A model generated the notes under the pieces. That model had not been told where the DNA came from. It made no database searches and saw nothing but the letters and a program-made list of their open reading frames with translations. 64,000 nt of DNA from Rhodococcus oxybenzonivorans. Lineage in GTDB: Bacteria > Actinomycetota > Actinomycetes > Mycobacteriales > Mycobacteriaceae. Shown one piece after another: positions 17,062 to 24,883 of this stretch. Where the stretch lies: positions 5,704,001-5,768,000 of the forward strand of contig NZ_CP021354.1 of NCBI RefSeq assembly GCF_003130705.1. Reading direction: 5' to 3'. Both the position numbers and the translations under genes were made by a program. Position 1 is the stretch's first letter, and every line of letters starts with the position of its first letter.

Positions 17062-17886
17062 TCAACGGATGTTGTAGCCGGCATCGACGGGGAATGTGAC
17101 ACCGGTGACGTAGCGGGCCTCGTCGGAAGCGAGGTACACGATCGCGTTGCTGATGTCGACGGCCTCGATCAGCTCGACGGGCATCGGGTTCTTGTACGAC
17201 TCGTCGGCGGCGACCTCTGGGTGGGAATTGACGAACTCCCCGTATTCGGCGTTCGCGACCATCGGAGTGTTCACACCTGTGGGATGCACGGTATTGACCC
17301 GAATGCTGTGGGGAGCGAGTTGTTTCGCATACAGCCGCATGAGGCCGACGACACCGTGCTTGGCCGCGCTGTACCCGGCTTGGCCCGGCAGGGTGTTGAG
17401 GCCGATGCTTGTCAGGCCGGCGGCCGAACTGGTGATGATGATCGAGCCACCCTCACCCCGCTCGACGAGATTCGGCACGGTCACGTCGAGCACGTGCCAC
17501 ACACCGGTGAGCATGGTGTCGATCGCGTCGTGCCACGCCTGCCGCTGCTCACCCGGTCCGATGACGGGCATGATGCCGGCGTTCGGCAGCACGATGTCGA
17601 CCTTGCCGAACTGTGCGATTCCCGCGTCGTACGCAGCTTGGACGTCTTCGAGGTTCCGGACGTCGCCAACGAACGCAACGATGGCGCCTCCGGCCTCCTT
17701 GACCAGGCGTTCGGTCTCTGCGAGATCGTCGGAGGTCGCCATCGGGTAGAACACGGTCGGAATCTGGTCGCAGATGTCCATCGCGATGATGGACGCACCT
17801 TCCTCGGCGAGCCGGACGGCATGCGACCTGCCCTGACCGCGCGCCGCGCCGGTGATGAATGCGACCTTGCCATCGAGCCGTCCCAT
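17062..17886 (-). CDS. SDR of the mycofactocin-coupled type (1 of 2)
   Basis: 274 residues from the ATG at 17886. TGAARGQGRSHAVRLAEEGA is the glycine-rich motif followed by the RSHA segment that marks the mycofactocin-coupled SDR family; DICDQIP follows the second strand, and the active site has TSSAAG and YSAAKHG. Inserts such as the one before RLYAKQLAP and TPMVANAEY also match that family. These enzymes keep NAD(H) bound and are thought to pass electrons to the peptide-derived cofactor mycofactocin. It probably oxidises a secondary alcohol. The paralogue at 30661 has the same signature. Confidence 0.82.
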   Translation of the reverse strand: MGRLDGKVAFITGAARGQGRSHAVRLAEEGASIIAMDICDQIPTVFYPMATSDDLAETERLVKEAGGAIVAFVGDVRNLEDVQAAYDAGIAQFGKVDIVLPNAGIMPVIGPGEQRQAWHDAIDTMLTGVWHVLDVTVPNLVERGEGGSIIITSSAAGLTSIGLNTLPGQAGYSAAKHGVVGLMRLYAKQLAPHSIRVNTVHPTGVNTPMVANAEYGEFVNSHPEVAADESYKNPMPVELIEAVDISNAIVYLASDEARYVTGVTFPVDAGYNIR

Positions 17887-18002
17887 GGATAGTCCTCTCC
17901 GAGTGTAGGTTCCGCCTGGTGGTGCACACAGGCAACGTGCGGGGTGATCGGATGATCGAAATGAAGTCGGCACACCATCTGTGAGCCACAACACAGACCG
18001 TA

Positions 18003-18025
18003 GTTGCCTACAACCATTAGGTCAA
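18003..18025. promoter_or_regulatory. Regulon operator, site 2 (before SDR-aldehyde dehydrogenase unit)
   Basis: GTTGCCTA-N7-TAGGTCAA, 116 bases before the SDR start on the minus strand. It is among the weaker copies: five of eight arm positions pair, but the CTA-N7-TAG core is exact. Confidence 0.5.
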
Positions 18026-18064
18026 CACCGAACAAGAATCGTTTTTCGTATCACCGACAACCAT

Positions 18065-19051
18065 TCAAAAGCTGGGCACGTCGGCCCACTCCCCGACCTG
18101 GTAACACGAGTGTTCTTCCTCCTGCTCGAACGACAACAGCCGGCACATACGCACCGCGCCTGCATCGTCCGGGTCGATACGAATCAGGGCGATCTGCGCT
18201 CCCGCGTCGCGCAGCGCCCCGAGCGCCACCACGAGCAGCGTGGTGCCCAGGCCTTCCCGCCTCGCGGCCTCGGTGAGCACGAGCGCCCGGACCGACGCGG
18301 CTTCCAGTTCGAGGTGCGTGGACACCGTCGAGTCGAGCCAGACGAATCCGAGAGGTGCGCCCGAAGAATCTGTTGCAATGACCACGCTGCCGGCCCCGAG
18401 ACGAATGTCGTCGGTGAGGCGTTCACGCTGCGCCGGCACCAGCGCGGCCGCATCCAACACTTCCTCGATCGACTTCGACGCCGTCGGATCTTCGAGTGGG
18501 CGAGCTTCGGCGAGCGTGATGCCGTCGGGCACCGAGACATCGTCGAGCGGGCTCGCGAACGGCCCCGACAGGTGACGGAACAGCGTCCACAACCTGCTGA
18601 CCGGTGCGACGCCGAACCGGCGCGTGAGACGCTCGGACGCGGGGTGAGTGCCGTACGCCCAGCAGCGCAGGGCCACAGCGCCAGTGCCTGCCCAACCACC
18701 GTCCACGGTCGTGTCCAGACCGACCTCCTCGACGAGCATCGTTGCGATACCTCGCGACCGATAGTCGGGGTGAACCACGAACTGCGCGGTACCCAGCCCC
18801 CCGTCGTCGACCTGCAGATGCAGGTACGCCACGACCACGAGCGGAGCATCGTCGCGGGCACTCAAATCTCTGCGCGCCGCGATCGGCAGGTGGTAGACCC
18901 GCACACCGTCACGGCTCGTCGAGGCCACATCGCCGGGATTGATCGAGGAGAAGCCCGCCTCGTCGTCGTATTCGGCGGCCGCCGCGACAAGTGCCAGCAC
19001 CTCGTCCCGATCGCCGGAATCCAGTTCCGAACACCACTGATACGAGATCAT
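18065..19051 (-). CDS. Tandem GNAT acetyltransferase (mycothiol synthase-like)
   Basis: 328 residues with two GNAT domains in a row, as in mycothiol synthase MshD. Domain 1 has the acetyl-CoA loop in HPDYRSRGIATMLVEEV (about residues 93-109), domain 2 in TEAARREGLGTTLLVVAL (about 265-282). The ATG at 19051 has AGGAG seven bases upstream; longer frames run through the operators. It probably is not the housekeeping MshD, since it sits 33 bases behind a regulon operator among catabolic genes. A role in acylating an amino- or thiol-bearing intermediate, or in detoxification, is possible. Confidence 0.75.
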   Translation of the reverse strand: MISYQWCSELDSGDRDEVLALVAAAAEYDDEAGFSSINPGDVASTSRDGVRVYHLPIAARRDLSARDDAPLVVVAYLHLQVDDGGLGTAQFVVHPDYRSRGIATMLVEEVGLDTTVDGGWAGTGAVALRCWAYGTHPASERLTRRFGVAPVSRLWTLFRHLSGPFASPLDDVSVPDGITLAEARPLEDPTASKSIEEVLDAAALVPAQRERLTDDIRLGAGSVVIATDSSGAPLGFVWLDSTVSTHLELEAASVRALVLTEAARREGLGTTLLVVALGALRDAGAQIALIRIDPDDAGAVRMCRLLSFEQEEEHSCYQVGEWADVPSF

Positions 19052-19083
19052 TCGTTCGCTCCTCATCTGCCGGTTCGTCCCCA

Positions 19084-19106
19084 TAAATCTAATGCCAATC
19101 GGTATT
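19084..19106. promoter_or_regulatory. Regulon operator, site 3 (before GNAT gene)
   Basis: TAAATCTA-N7-TCGGTATT. The left arm is perfect; the right arm is of the TCGGT variant shared with sites 6 and 7. It overlaps a second small inverted repeat, CCAAT-N4-ATTGG (19095-19108). Confidence 0.6.
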
Positions 19107-19148
19107 GGATCGCAATGGTCGAAACCTACCCGGGGACGCAGCCCGGGG

Positions 19149-19177
19149 TTTACAGCTAAATCTACATAAGTTAGATT
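19149..19177 (+). promoter_or_regulatory. Predicted promoter of Rieske oxygenase gene 1
   Basis: TTTACA (19149-19154), 17-base spacer, TAGATT (19172-19177), close to the sigma-70-type -35 and -10 layout. The -10 box is the right arm of the operator. The same arrangement with the same spacing occurs before the paralogous Rieske gene at 53901. Confidence 0.55.
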
Positions 19178-19180
19178 TAG
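19156..19180. promoter_or_regulatory. Regulon operator, site 4 (best copy, perfect 9-bp arms)
   Basis: CTAAATCTA (19156-19164), N7 CATAAGT, TAGATTTAG (19172-19180). The arms are exact inverted repeats, which makes this the best evidence that the repeated element is a dimer-binding site. It covers the spacer and -10 box of the predicted promoter. Confidence 0.75.
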
Positions 19181-19221
19181 GATCATCGATTCGCCATCGC
19201 ACCACAGCCTGGAGGGCAGCC

Positions 19222-20391
19222 ATGACAGAGGTCGGAATCCCCCGCGAGGAACGCATCCGTCGCGCGCTCGACCATCTGCGCAACGACACCACCGACGAGT
19301 TCGAGCACGTCACGTGGTTCGAACCCGTCGAGTTCACCGATCCGGACATCGCCAAGATCGAACGTGAGCGTGTATTCGGCCGGGTTCCGTCGATCATCAT
19401 CCACGGCTCCGAGATCCCCCGCGCAGGGGATTTCGTCACCCTGCAGTTACCGCGAAACAACGTCATCATCGTCCGCCAGCGCGATGGCAGCGTCAAAACC
19501 CTCGTGAACCAGTGCCGTCATCGCGGGGCCATGGTCGAGAAGGAGGAGAAAGGCCGCTGCCGCCTGTTCTCCTGCCCGTACCACCGCTGGTCCTACGATA
19601 CCGACGGCAGCCTGCGCACCATCACCCGCGACAACACGTTCGGTGATGCCGACCGCTCCGAACGCAACCTCGTCCAACTACCCACCGAAGAGCGGCACGG
19701 CTTCGTCTGGGTGGTCGACGACGCCGACGCAACCATCGATGTCGCCGACTGGCTCGGGCCCGAGATGGACTCGATCATGGGGTCCTACGGCATGGACAAG
19801 ATGGTGACCACTCGGGTTCAACGCTTCGACGAGCCCATCAACTGGAAGTTGATGCAGGACGCGTTCCTCGACGGGTACCACATTCAGTACGCGCACCCCA
19901 ACACCGCCGCGAAGCACATCCACACGAATGTCATGGCCTTCGAGGATTTCGGAAACCATTGCCGGTTCCTCAATCTCCGCAAGACCATCGACCGATGGAT
20001 CGAGGAGGACCCCGGCGATCGCAGTCTCGCCGAGCACATCACGGAAAGCCACCTGGTGGGGCCCAACAGTACGTTGCTCAAACAGCCCGACCATTTCCAG
20101 CTGCTCACCTTCCGCCCTCACCGCAGTGATCCGCAGCGCTGCCACATGGAGATTCGTCTGGTCGCGCCTACGCTCGAAGAGAGCGGCTTGACGGAAGAAC
20201 GCTGGAACCGGATCTGGGACAAGAACGTCGAGATCCTGGTAGCAGTGCTCCACAACGAGGACTTCCCGATCTTGCGAGATTCACAGGTTGCCATGGACAG
20301 CGCAAACGCCGGCAACATGCTCCTCGGCCGGAACGAAGTCGCCAACCAGGTCTTCCGCCGCGCAATCCAGAAACTCGTCAACGAGAGCTGA
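19222..20391 (+). CDS. Rieske non-haem iron oxygenase, alpha subunit (1 of 3)
   Basis: 389 residues from the ATG at 19222 (GGAGG upstream); longer frames would run through the promoter. The Rieske [2Fe-2S] ligands are in CRHRG and CPYHRW (about residues 98-121). The catalytic iron site has DGYHIQYAHPNTAAKH, with the two His ligands. It is a full-length, single-gene alpha-type oxygenase with no beta subunit nearby. The paralogue at 54013 has the same length, matching residues along the chain, and the same promoter layout. The donor is probably the reductase at 11932 or a ferredoxin. Substrate: probably a ring-containing acid, unproven. Confidence 0.9.
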   Translation: MTEVGIPREERIRRALDHLRNDTTDEFEHVTWFEPVEFTDPDIAKIERERVFGRVPSIIIHGSEIPRAGDFVTLQLPRNNVIIVRQRDGSVKTLVNQCRHRGAMVEKEEKGRCRLFSCPYHRWSYDTDGSLRTITRDNTFGDADRSERNLVQLPTEERHGFVWVVDDADATIDVADWLGPEMDSIMGSYGMDKMVTTRVQRFDEPINWKLMQDAFLDGYHIQYAHPNTAAKHIHTNVMAFEDFGNHCRFLNLRKTIDRWIEEDPGDRSLAEHITESHLVGPNSTLLKQPDHFQLLTFRPHRSDPQRCHMEIRLVAPTLEESGLTEERWNRIWDKNVEILVAVLHNEDFPILRDSQVAMDSANAGNMLLGRNEVANQVFRRAIQKLVNES

Positions 20392-20445
20392 TACCTGGGC
20401 TTCACAGTCGCGGAACTACGGACGCTGGCTTCCGCTCACTTCACG

Positions 20446-20475
20446 AAGGGGACCCGATCACAATCGGGTCCCCTT
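20446..20475 (+). terminator. Terminator after Rieske gene 1
   Basis: 13-bp perfect stem AAGGGGACCCGAT (20446-20458), loop CACA, ATCGGGTCCCCTT (20463-20475), followed by TCTCATCTC. It lies 55 bases past the stop. Confidence 0.8.
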
Positions 20476-20548
20476 TCTCATCTCGACTCAGAGTTCCGGA
20501 GTGAACGGGAGCGGCAGAAGCACACTGCCACGCACCGATTCTGAAAGA

Positions 20549-20601
20549 CGAACGGCGCGTCGCGCGTCCACGTGGTTCGTGAGCGATCGACGCGCCGTTC
20601 G
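20549..20601. repeat. 14-bp inverted repeat with 25-base loop
   Basis: CGAACGGCGCGTCG (20549-20562) and CGACGCGCCGTTCG (20588-20601) are exact inverted repeats. The loop is long for a plain terminator. It lies 72 bases past the end of the ferredoxin gene on the minus strand and may end that transcript. The surrounding 20476-20672 gap has no gene. Confidence 0.5.
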
Positions 20602-20672
20602 GATGGCACGGAAGATAGCGAGGACCTGTCGGACATGCCGTCCGCCTTCGTAGCAGATACGTTCCGACAGGA

Positions 20673-20900
20673 CTATTCGAGAGTCAATGCTCGTTCGGGG
20701 CACACCGCGACGGCCTCCTCGGCCGCTGCGATGTGCTCGTCGAGCACGAGTGCGTCCTGAAGGATCACCGGATACCCGGAATCGTCACAGTCGACGACCT
20801 CGGGGGAACGGCTGTAACACAAACCGTGTCCCGCGCACACCGACCGATCCACGACGAGGCGGCGCGTACCGTATTCCGTTTTCGTGTCGTGGGCAGTCAT
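20673..20900 (-). CDS. P450-type ferredoxin (CxxHxxC class)
   Basis: 75-residue electron carrier. Cluster ligands: CAGHGLC, where the second usual Cys is His (CxxHxxC), and CP in AVCPERAL near the end, the pattern of 3Fe-4S or special 4Fe-4S ferredoxins that serve actinobacterial P450s. The ATG at 20900 lies 5 bases after the SDR stop, so they are one unit. The likely partner is the P450 at 35191, which has no ferredoxin beside it. Confidence 0.85.
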   Translation of the reverse strand: MTAHDTKTEYGTRRLVVDRSVCAGHGLCYSRSPEVVDCDDSGYPVILQDALVLDEHIAAAEEAVAVCPERALTLE

Positions 20901-20905
20901 GATCG

Positions 20906-21787
20906 TTACTCTTCGCCGGTGACCATCGGCGCAGGGTTGTTCCCGTCTTCGGGGAACATCATGGCCACGCGAGACAACGTGCCGCCATCGGTCGTCGGCA
21001 GTGTGACACCCGAGATGTACGCGGACTCGTCCGAGACCAGGAAAAGTGCTGCTCGAGCATTGTCCTTCAGTGACGGCGGACGATTGAGTTTGAGGGGAAT
21101 CGGCGACACGCTCGGCTCCCACGGACCTGCCACTTCCTCATAGGACTGACCGACGACGGGCGTACCGGCCGGGGCGAGGAAGTTCGGCGACATTCCGTGT
21201 GTCGGCGCGATCGCGTTGACGCGGATTCCATATTTGCCGAGATCCAGACTCAGGGCCCGAACCATACCGTTCACACCGGCTTTCGTCGCGGAGTACGCCG
21301 CGATGCTGTGATACGCCACGAACGACGCCGCCGACGACGTCGCAAGGATGACACCACCACCGTTGGCCCGCAGCGCCGGCACCGCAGCCTTCGCGGTGTA
21401 GAACACGCCAGAGAGGTTGACCCCGATGACGTCCTGCCAATCCGCGTCCGTCAGATCCTGGAACTCGACCTGCTCGCCACCGGCGACGGACGGCACACCA
21501 CCACGCGAGATGACGCCTGCGTTGGCCCATGCAATGTCGAGCTTGCCGAACGCGGCCACGGTGGCCGCCACGGCCTCGATCACCTGCTGCTCGACTCGCA
21601 CATCCGCGGTGACCGCGATCGCCGAACCACCCTGCTTTTCGACCAGCTCGACCGTGCCCTTGGCGCGCTCCGGATCGATATCGACCACGGCGACCTTCGC
21701 GCCCTCCGCGGCGAACAACTGCGACGCCTCGCGTCCCAGCCCGGAACCGGCACCGGTGATCAGCGCGACCTTACCTTCGAGTTTCAT
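20906..21787 (-). CDS. Short-chain dehydrogenase/reductase (long form, 293 aa)
   Basis: Classical SDR with TGAGSGLGRE (about residue 12), VVDID at the end of strand 2 (NAD preference), WANAG where NNAG is usual, TSSAAS with the catalytic Ser, and YSATK. It is longer than usual: an insert in the substrate loop (residues about 199-232, with PAGTPVVGQSYEEVAGPWEP) and a C-terminal tail (MFPEDGNNPAPMV), features seen in SDRs acting on bulky polycyclic substrates. It sits between the DUF1059 gene and the ferredoxin gene in the unit controlled by site 5. Confidence 0.88.
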   Translation of the reverse strand: MKLEGKVALITGAGSGLGREASQLFAAEGAKVAVVDIDPERAKGTVELVEKQGGSAIAVTADVRVEQQVIEAVAATVAAFGKLDIAWANAGVISRGGVPSVAGGEQVEFQDLTDADWQDVIGVNLSGVFYTAKAAVPALRANGGGVILATSSAASFVAYHSIAAYSATKAGVNGMVRALSLDLGKYGIRVNAIAPTHGMSPNFLAPAGTPVVGQSYEEVAGPWEPSVSPIPLKLNRPPSLKDNARAALFLVSDESAYISGVTLPTTDGGTLSRVAMMFPEDGNNPAPMVTGEE

Positions 21788-21891
21788 GAAGTCTCCTGCG
21801 TTCGGAATGTGTCGGATGAATGGAAGCTGTCATAGGACAGCGGGACAACAGAGATGGGACCGGATAGCCGTGTGTCGCAGATACAGCGGTG

Positions 21892-22044
21892 CTAGTACGC
21901 GATAAACAGAATTTCGTCGCGTGAGTACTCCATGCCCGGATGCGACTCGCTCAAATGCTCCTGGGTTTTCATCACCAGGTCGTCTTCGTCGCTGCCGGTG
22001 ATCGCGGCGCCACACGGACAGCTCAGTCTTGTCTTCATTCTCAT
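21892..22044 (-). CDS. DUF1059 small protein
   Basis: 50 residues. The N terminus has SCPCGAAITG, a Cys pair in the position seen in DUF1059 proteins, then VMKTQEHLSESHPG with two His residues and a final acidic-aromatic tail. The CxC plus HxxxxxHP set looks like a small metal site. AAAGG lies nine bases before the ATG; an in-frame ATG two codons later is also possible. It is the first gene of the unit behind site 5, ahead of the SDR and ferredoxin. Function is unknown; a role in metal or iron-sulfur supply is speculation. Confidence 0.75.
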   Translation of the reverse strand: MRMKTRLSCPCGAAITGSDEDDLVMKTQEHLSESHPGMEYSRDEILFIAY

Positions 22045-22145
22045 CTCGGTGAACCTTTCTGTGCCTCTCGTGCGGTCGGACGCTCACAGCACGTCGGCGA
22101 CCGGGAAGTTCGACAGTCCCCCGAACATGTTCGACGTCACACAAG

Positions 22146-22168
22146 GTTATCTAATGCACGTAGGTTGT
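22146..22168. promoter_or_regulatory. Regulon operator, site 5 (before DUF1059-SDR-ferredoxin unit)
   Basis: GTTATCTA-N7-TAGGTTGT, 101 bases before the DUF1059 start. CTA-N7-TAG core exact. Confidence 0.55.
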
Positions 22169-22211
22169 ACAAGCCCCCGCGCCGGCTCGATCGCATCGGG
22201 AACAGTCGTGA

Positions 22212-23561
22212 TCAGGCGGGCTCCGTGGTCTTCTCTACAGACACGTCCGACTCGGACGCGGCCATGTTCTTCCGCGGAACCAACGACACCAGCACGGCGG
22301 CAGCCACTCCGGCGAACGCAAAGGCATAGAAGGCCCAGTCGGCTCCGAGTGCAGAGCTCATGATCATTCCGGTGAGTATGGGACCGCAGACACCGCCGAG
22401 CCGGCCGAGACCCACTGCCAGCCCGAGTGCCGTGCCACGCGCGGCCGCCGGGTAGAAGACTCCGACGAATCCATAGACGCCCGTCGTCGAAGAGGCACAG
22501 AAGCCGATCACGAGAACGAGTCCGAACACGAGTGCCTGTGCCGGTTGCAGAGTCAGGGCGGACACTGCGAGTGCCCCGAAGACGAAGCTCACGGAAATGA
22601 CGGGACGCGATCCCAGCCGATCCGCAAGACCGGTGATGACCACCATGCCGAACCCGCTGCCGATGTTGAAGGCCAGCAGGAATGTCAATGCAGACCCGAG
22701 GTCATAGCCGGAGGACCTCAGCATCTGAGGGATCCAGGTGTTCATGCCGTATGAGACGAGAAGGCCGAAGAAAGTGATGAGCGGGAACATGATCGTCGCG
22801 ATCCTGTAGCCGGGGGCGAACAGGAGCCGAAAGCCCGACGGGGAGCCGGTACTTTCACTCTTCGATTTCTCGAGTGCCATGCCGGATTCGGCGCCGGCAT
22901 CGATGGAATAGCGCTGTGCCAGTTCTCGGGCCTCGTCGTGCCGCCCCTTGCTTGCGAGGAAGGCAATCGATTCGGGCAGGTTTCGGTACGCGATGACAAA
23001 CAACACGACACCGAGAAGGCCGCCCACTGCGAACATCGATTCCCAGCCGAAGGCAGGGATCATGAAGATGGCGGCAATCGCGACGACGCACCCGCCGATG
23101 GGAAAACCCGTTTGAATCACACCGTTGTAGAACTGTCGTCGGTCGACCTTGACGTATTCCTGGGTGAGCGCGATCAAGGTGGGGAGTGCTCCGCCGAAGC
23201 CGAGGCCGGCCAGCAGTCTGAACAGGCCGAATGATTCCAGGTTCGGCGCAATGGCGCACAACCCGGTGAACAGGCTGAAGCTCACGATGCATGCGAGTAC
23301 CACGGGTCGTCGCCCGATGCGATCTGTGATGTAGCCGGCCAGCATCGCCCCGGCCATCATTCCGAACAGGGAGAGGCTGCCGATCAACCCCGCCGATGCA
23401 GTGGTGATCCCCCACTGTTCTACTTCGAGCAACGTCGGCAGGACCGCGCCGAACATGATGAGGTCGACACCATCGAGAATGGTGATAGCCAAGCAGGTGA
23501 GGACCACGGATCGGGCCCCCGAGACGGCCCTTTCCTTCCCCGGGACAGGAATCTGCGACAT
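22212..23561 (-). CDS. MFS transporter, aromatic acid/H+ symporter (AAHS) type (1 of 2)
   Basis: 449 residues, 12 predicted helices. The first helix has ILDGVDLIMFGAVLPTLL, the DGxD signature of AAHS carriers, followed by motif A GYITDRIGRRPV and, in the second half, GLADRLGSRPV. The ATG at 23561 has GAAGGA upstream. It ends the long leftward gene series that starts at the cupin gene, 85 bases after the Rieske gene. Likely role: proton-coupled uptake of an aromatic or cyclic carboxylate. Confidence 0.9.
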   Translation of the reverse strand: MSQIPVPGKERAVSGARSVVLTCLAITILDGVDLIMFGAVLPTLLEVEQWGITTASAGLIGSLSLFGMMAGAMLAGYITDRIGRRPVVLACIVSFSLFTGLCAIAPNLESFGLFRLLAGLGFGGALPTLIALTQEYVKVDRRQFYNGVIQTGFPIGGCVVAIAAIFMIPAFGWESMFAVGGLLGVVLFVIAYRNLPESIAFLASKGRHDEARELAQRYSIDAGAESGMALEKSKSESTGSPSGFRLLFAPGYRIATIMFPLITFFGLLVSYGMNTWIPQMLRSSGYDLGSALTFLLAFNIGSGFGMVVITGLADRLGSRPVISVSFVFGALAVSALTLQPAQALVFGLVLVIGFCASSTTGVYGFVGVFYPAAARGTALGLAVGLGRLGGVCGPILTGMIMSSALGADWAFYAFAFAGVAAAVLVSLVPRKNMAASESDVSVEKTTEPA

Positions 23562-23646
23562 GTTGGGTTCCTTCGGGTCGTGTGTATCGGGGTTCGGTTT
23601 CGGTGATTGCGCGAGTGGCGCGCGTTCACCATGGGTGCGAAGGAGC

Positions 23647-24837
23647 TCAGCCCCACTTGCGCGGATCTGCGAACGCGCGCCCCATCCATTGGTGGAAGTG
23701 CTGGTTGGCAATCTCGTTGCGCCCGAAATAAAGGGGTCCGACATCTGTATTCGCGACAGACTTCTGCAGGCCCACGTTGACCACGAGGTCCTCGTCGCGT
23801 AGCACGGCCATCAGAATCTTCCAGTTCTTGTCCCACCGCGCCTTCTGCTCGTCCGTCACCACCGGCTCCCGAGTGAGCAAACGCATCTGCATCCGAGTCC
23901 CGACGGCTGTGCCCGGGGCGGGGACGAAGTTGAGCACCTCCAAGTGATCCGGTTGACGGAGCACCGACATATTGGGCATCAGAAAGTGCGCCACGGTGAT
24001 ATGCCGATCGATGGGGGCATCCTCGGGTTTTACGTCGCGGACCGAGTCGATGCTCTTGCGAGCGGTGACCATTCGTCCGTGCCTGCCCATCGGCTCCCAT
24101 GCCTGCGCGTTGTTGTAGAAGTACGGGGCAACGGTTCCGGCATGCGTCGAGGTGATGTGGTAGCCATCGAGGAAGGCGTCCATCAACACCTTCCAGTTGA
24201 TGTCCACGTCGAAGTTCTGGGCGATATGGCAGTGGTACTTGTCCATCTCCATGGCGGCGAGGGACTCGTCGAACTCTCGGCCGAGCCACTCCGCGATGTC
24301 GATCTCGCGATCACCCGCGGCGGAGTCGATGACCCAGACGAAGCCGTGCCGTTCCTCGACCGGAACCTCCAGCAGGCTCATGCAACTACGATCAACCGTC
24401 CCGAACGTATGCTCGTCCGCGATCGACCGCAGCCTGCCATCGCTGCCGTACGCCCACCCGTGGTAGCGGCACGAAAAGATGCGCTTCGAACCCTTCTCCT
24501 CGGGAACGAGTTGCGCTCCTCGATGCCGGCAGGTGTTCACGAAGCCACGCACTCTCCCGTCTGCCTGCCGAACGAGAACAACTTCGTTGTTCGGCAGCTG
24601 GACGGTCGCAAAGTCGTTGTTTCCGGGCAGTTCGGTGCTGTGTGCCGCGATGATCGGCACATACCCGAACAGTTCTCTGCGCTCCCGCGCCGCCAGTTCC
24701 GGATCGGTGTAGACGCGGGGATCTACCTCGAGGATTTCTGGTGCCATATCGGTGGTGCCGTTGTCGAGGTGATCGAACATCGCCCGGGCAAAACCCGCTT
24801 TCGTCTCCTCGTCGTACGGCAGATCGGTGTAGACCAT
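23647..24837 (-). CDS. Rieske non-haem iron oxygenase, alpha subunit (2 of 3, divergent)
   Basis: 396 residues from the ATG at 24837 (GAAGGAG seven bases upstream). Rieske ligands in CRHRG and CRYHGW, iron site in DGYHITSTHAGTVAPYF. It shares a family with the oxygenases at 19222 and 54013 (N-terminal HLDNGTTDMAPEI parallels HLRNDTTDEFEH) but is far more divergent than those two are from each other, so it probably takes a different intermediate. It lies 46 bases after an aldehyde dehydrogenase gene. Confidence 0.9.
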   Translation of the reverse strand: MVYTDLPYDEETKAGFARAMFDHLDNGTTDMAPEILEVDPRVYTDPELAARERRELFGYVPIIAAHSTELPGNNDFATVQLPNNEVVLVRQADGRVRGFVNTCRHRGAQLVPEEKGSKRIFSCRYHGWAYGSDGRLRSIADEHTFGTVDRSCMSLLEVPVEERHGFVWVIDSAAGDREIDIAEWLGREFDESLAAMEMDKYHCHIAQNFDVDINWKVLMDAFLDGYHITSTHAGTVAPYFYNNAQAWEPMGRHGRMVTARKSIDSVRDVKPEDAPIDRHITVAHFLMPNMSVLRQPDHLEVLNFVPAPGTAVGTRMQMRLLTREPVVTDEQKARWDKNWKILMAVLRDEDLVVNVGLQKSVANTDVGPLYFGRNEIANQHFHQWMGRAFADPRKWG

Positions 24838-24883
24838 GGTGCTCACTCCTTCGGGGACCGCTGCGGGGCCCACAAGAACGTCG

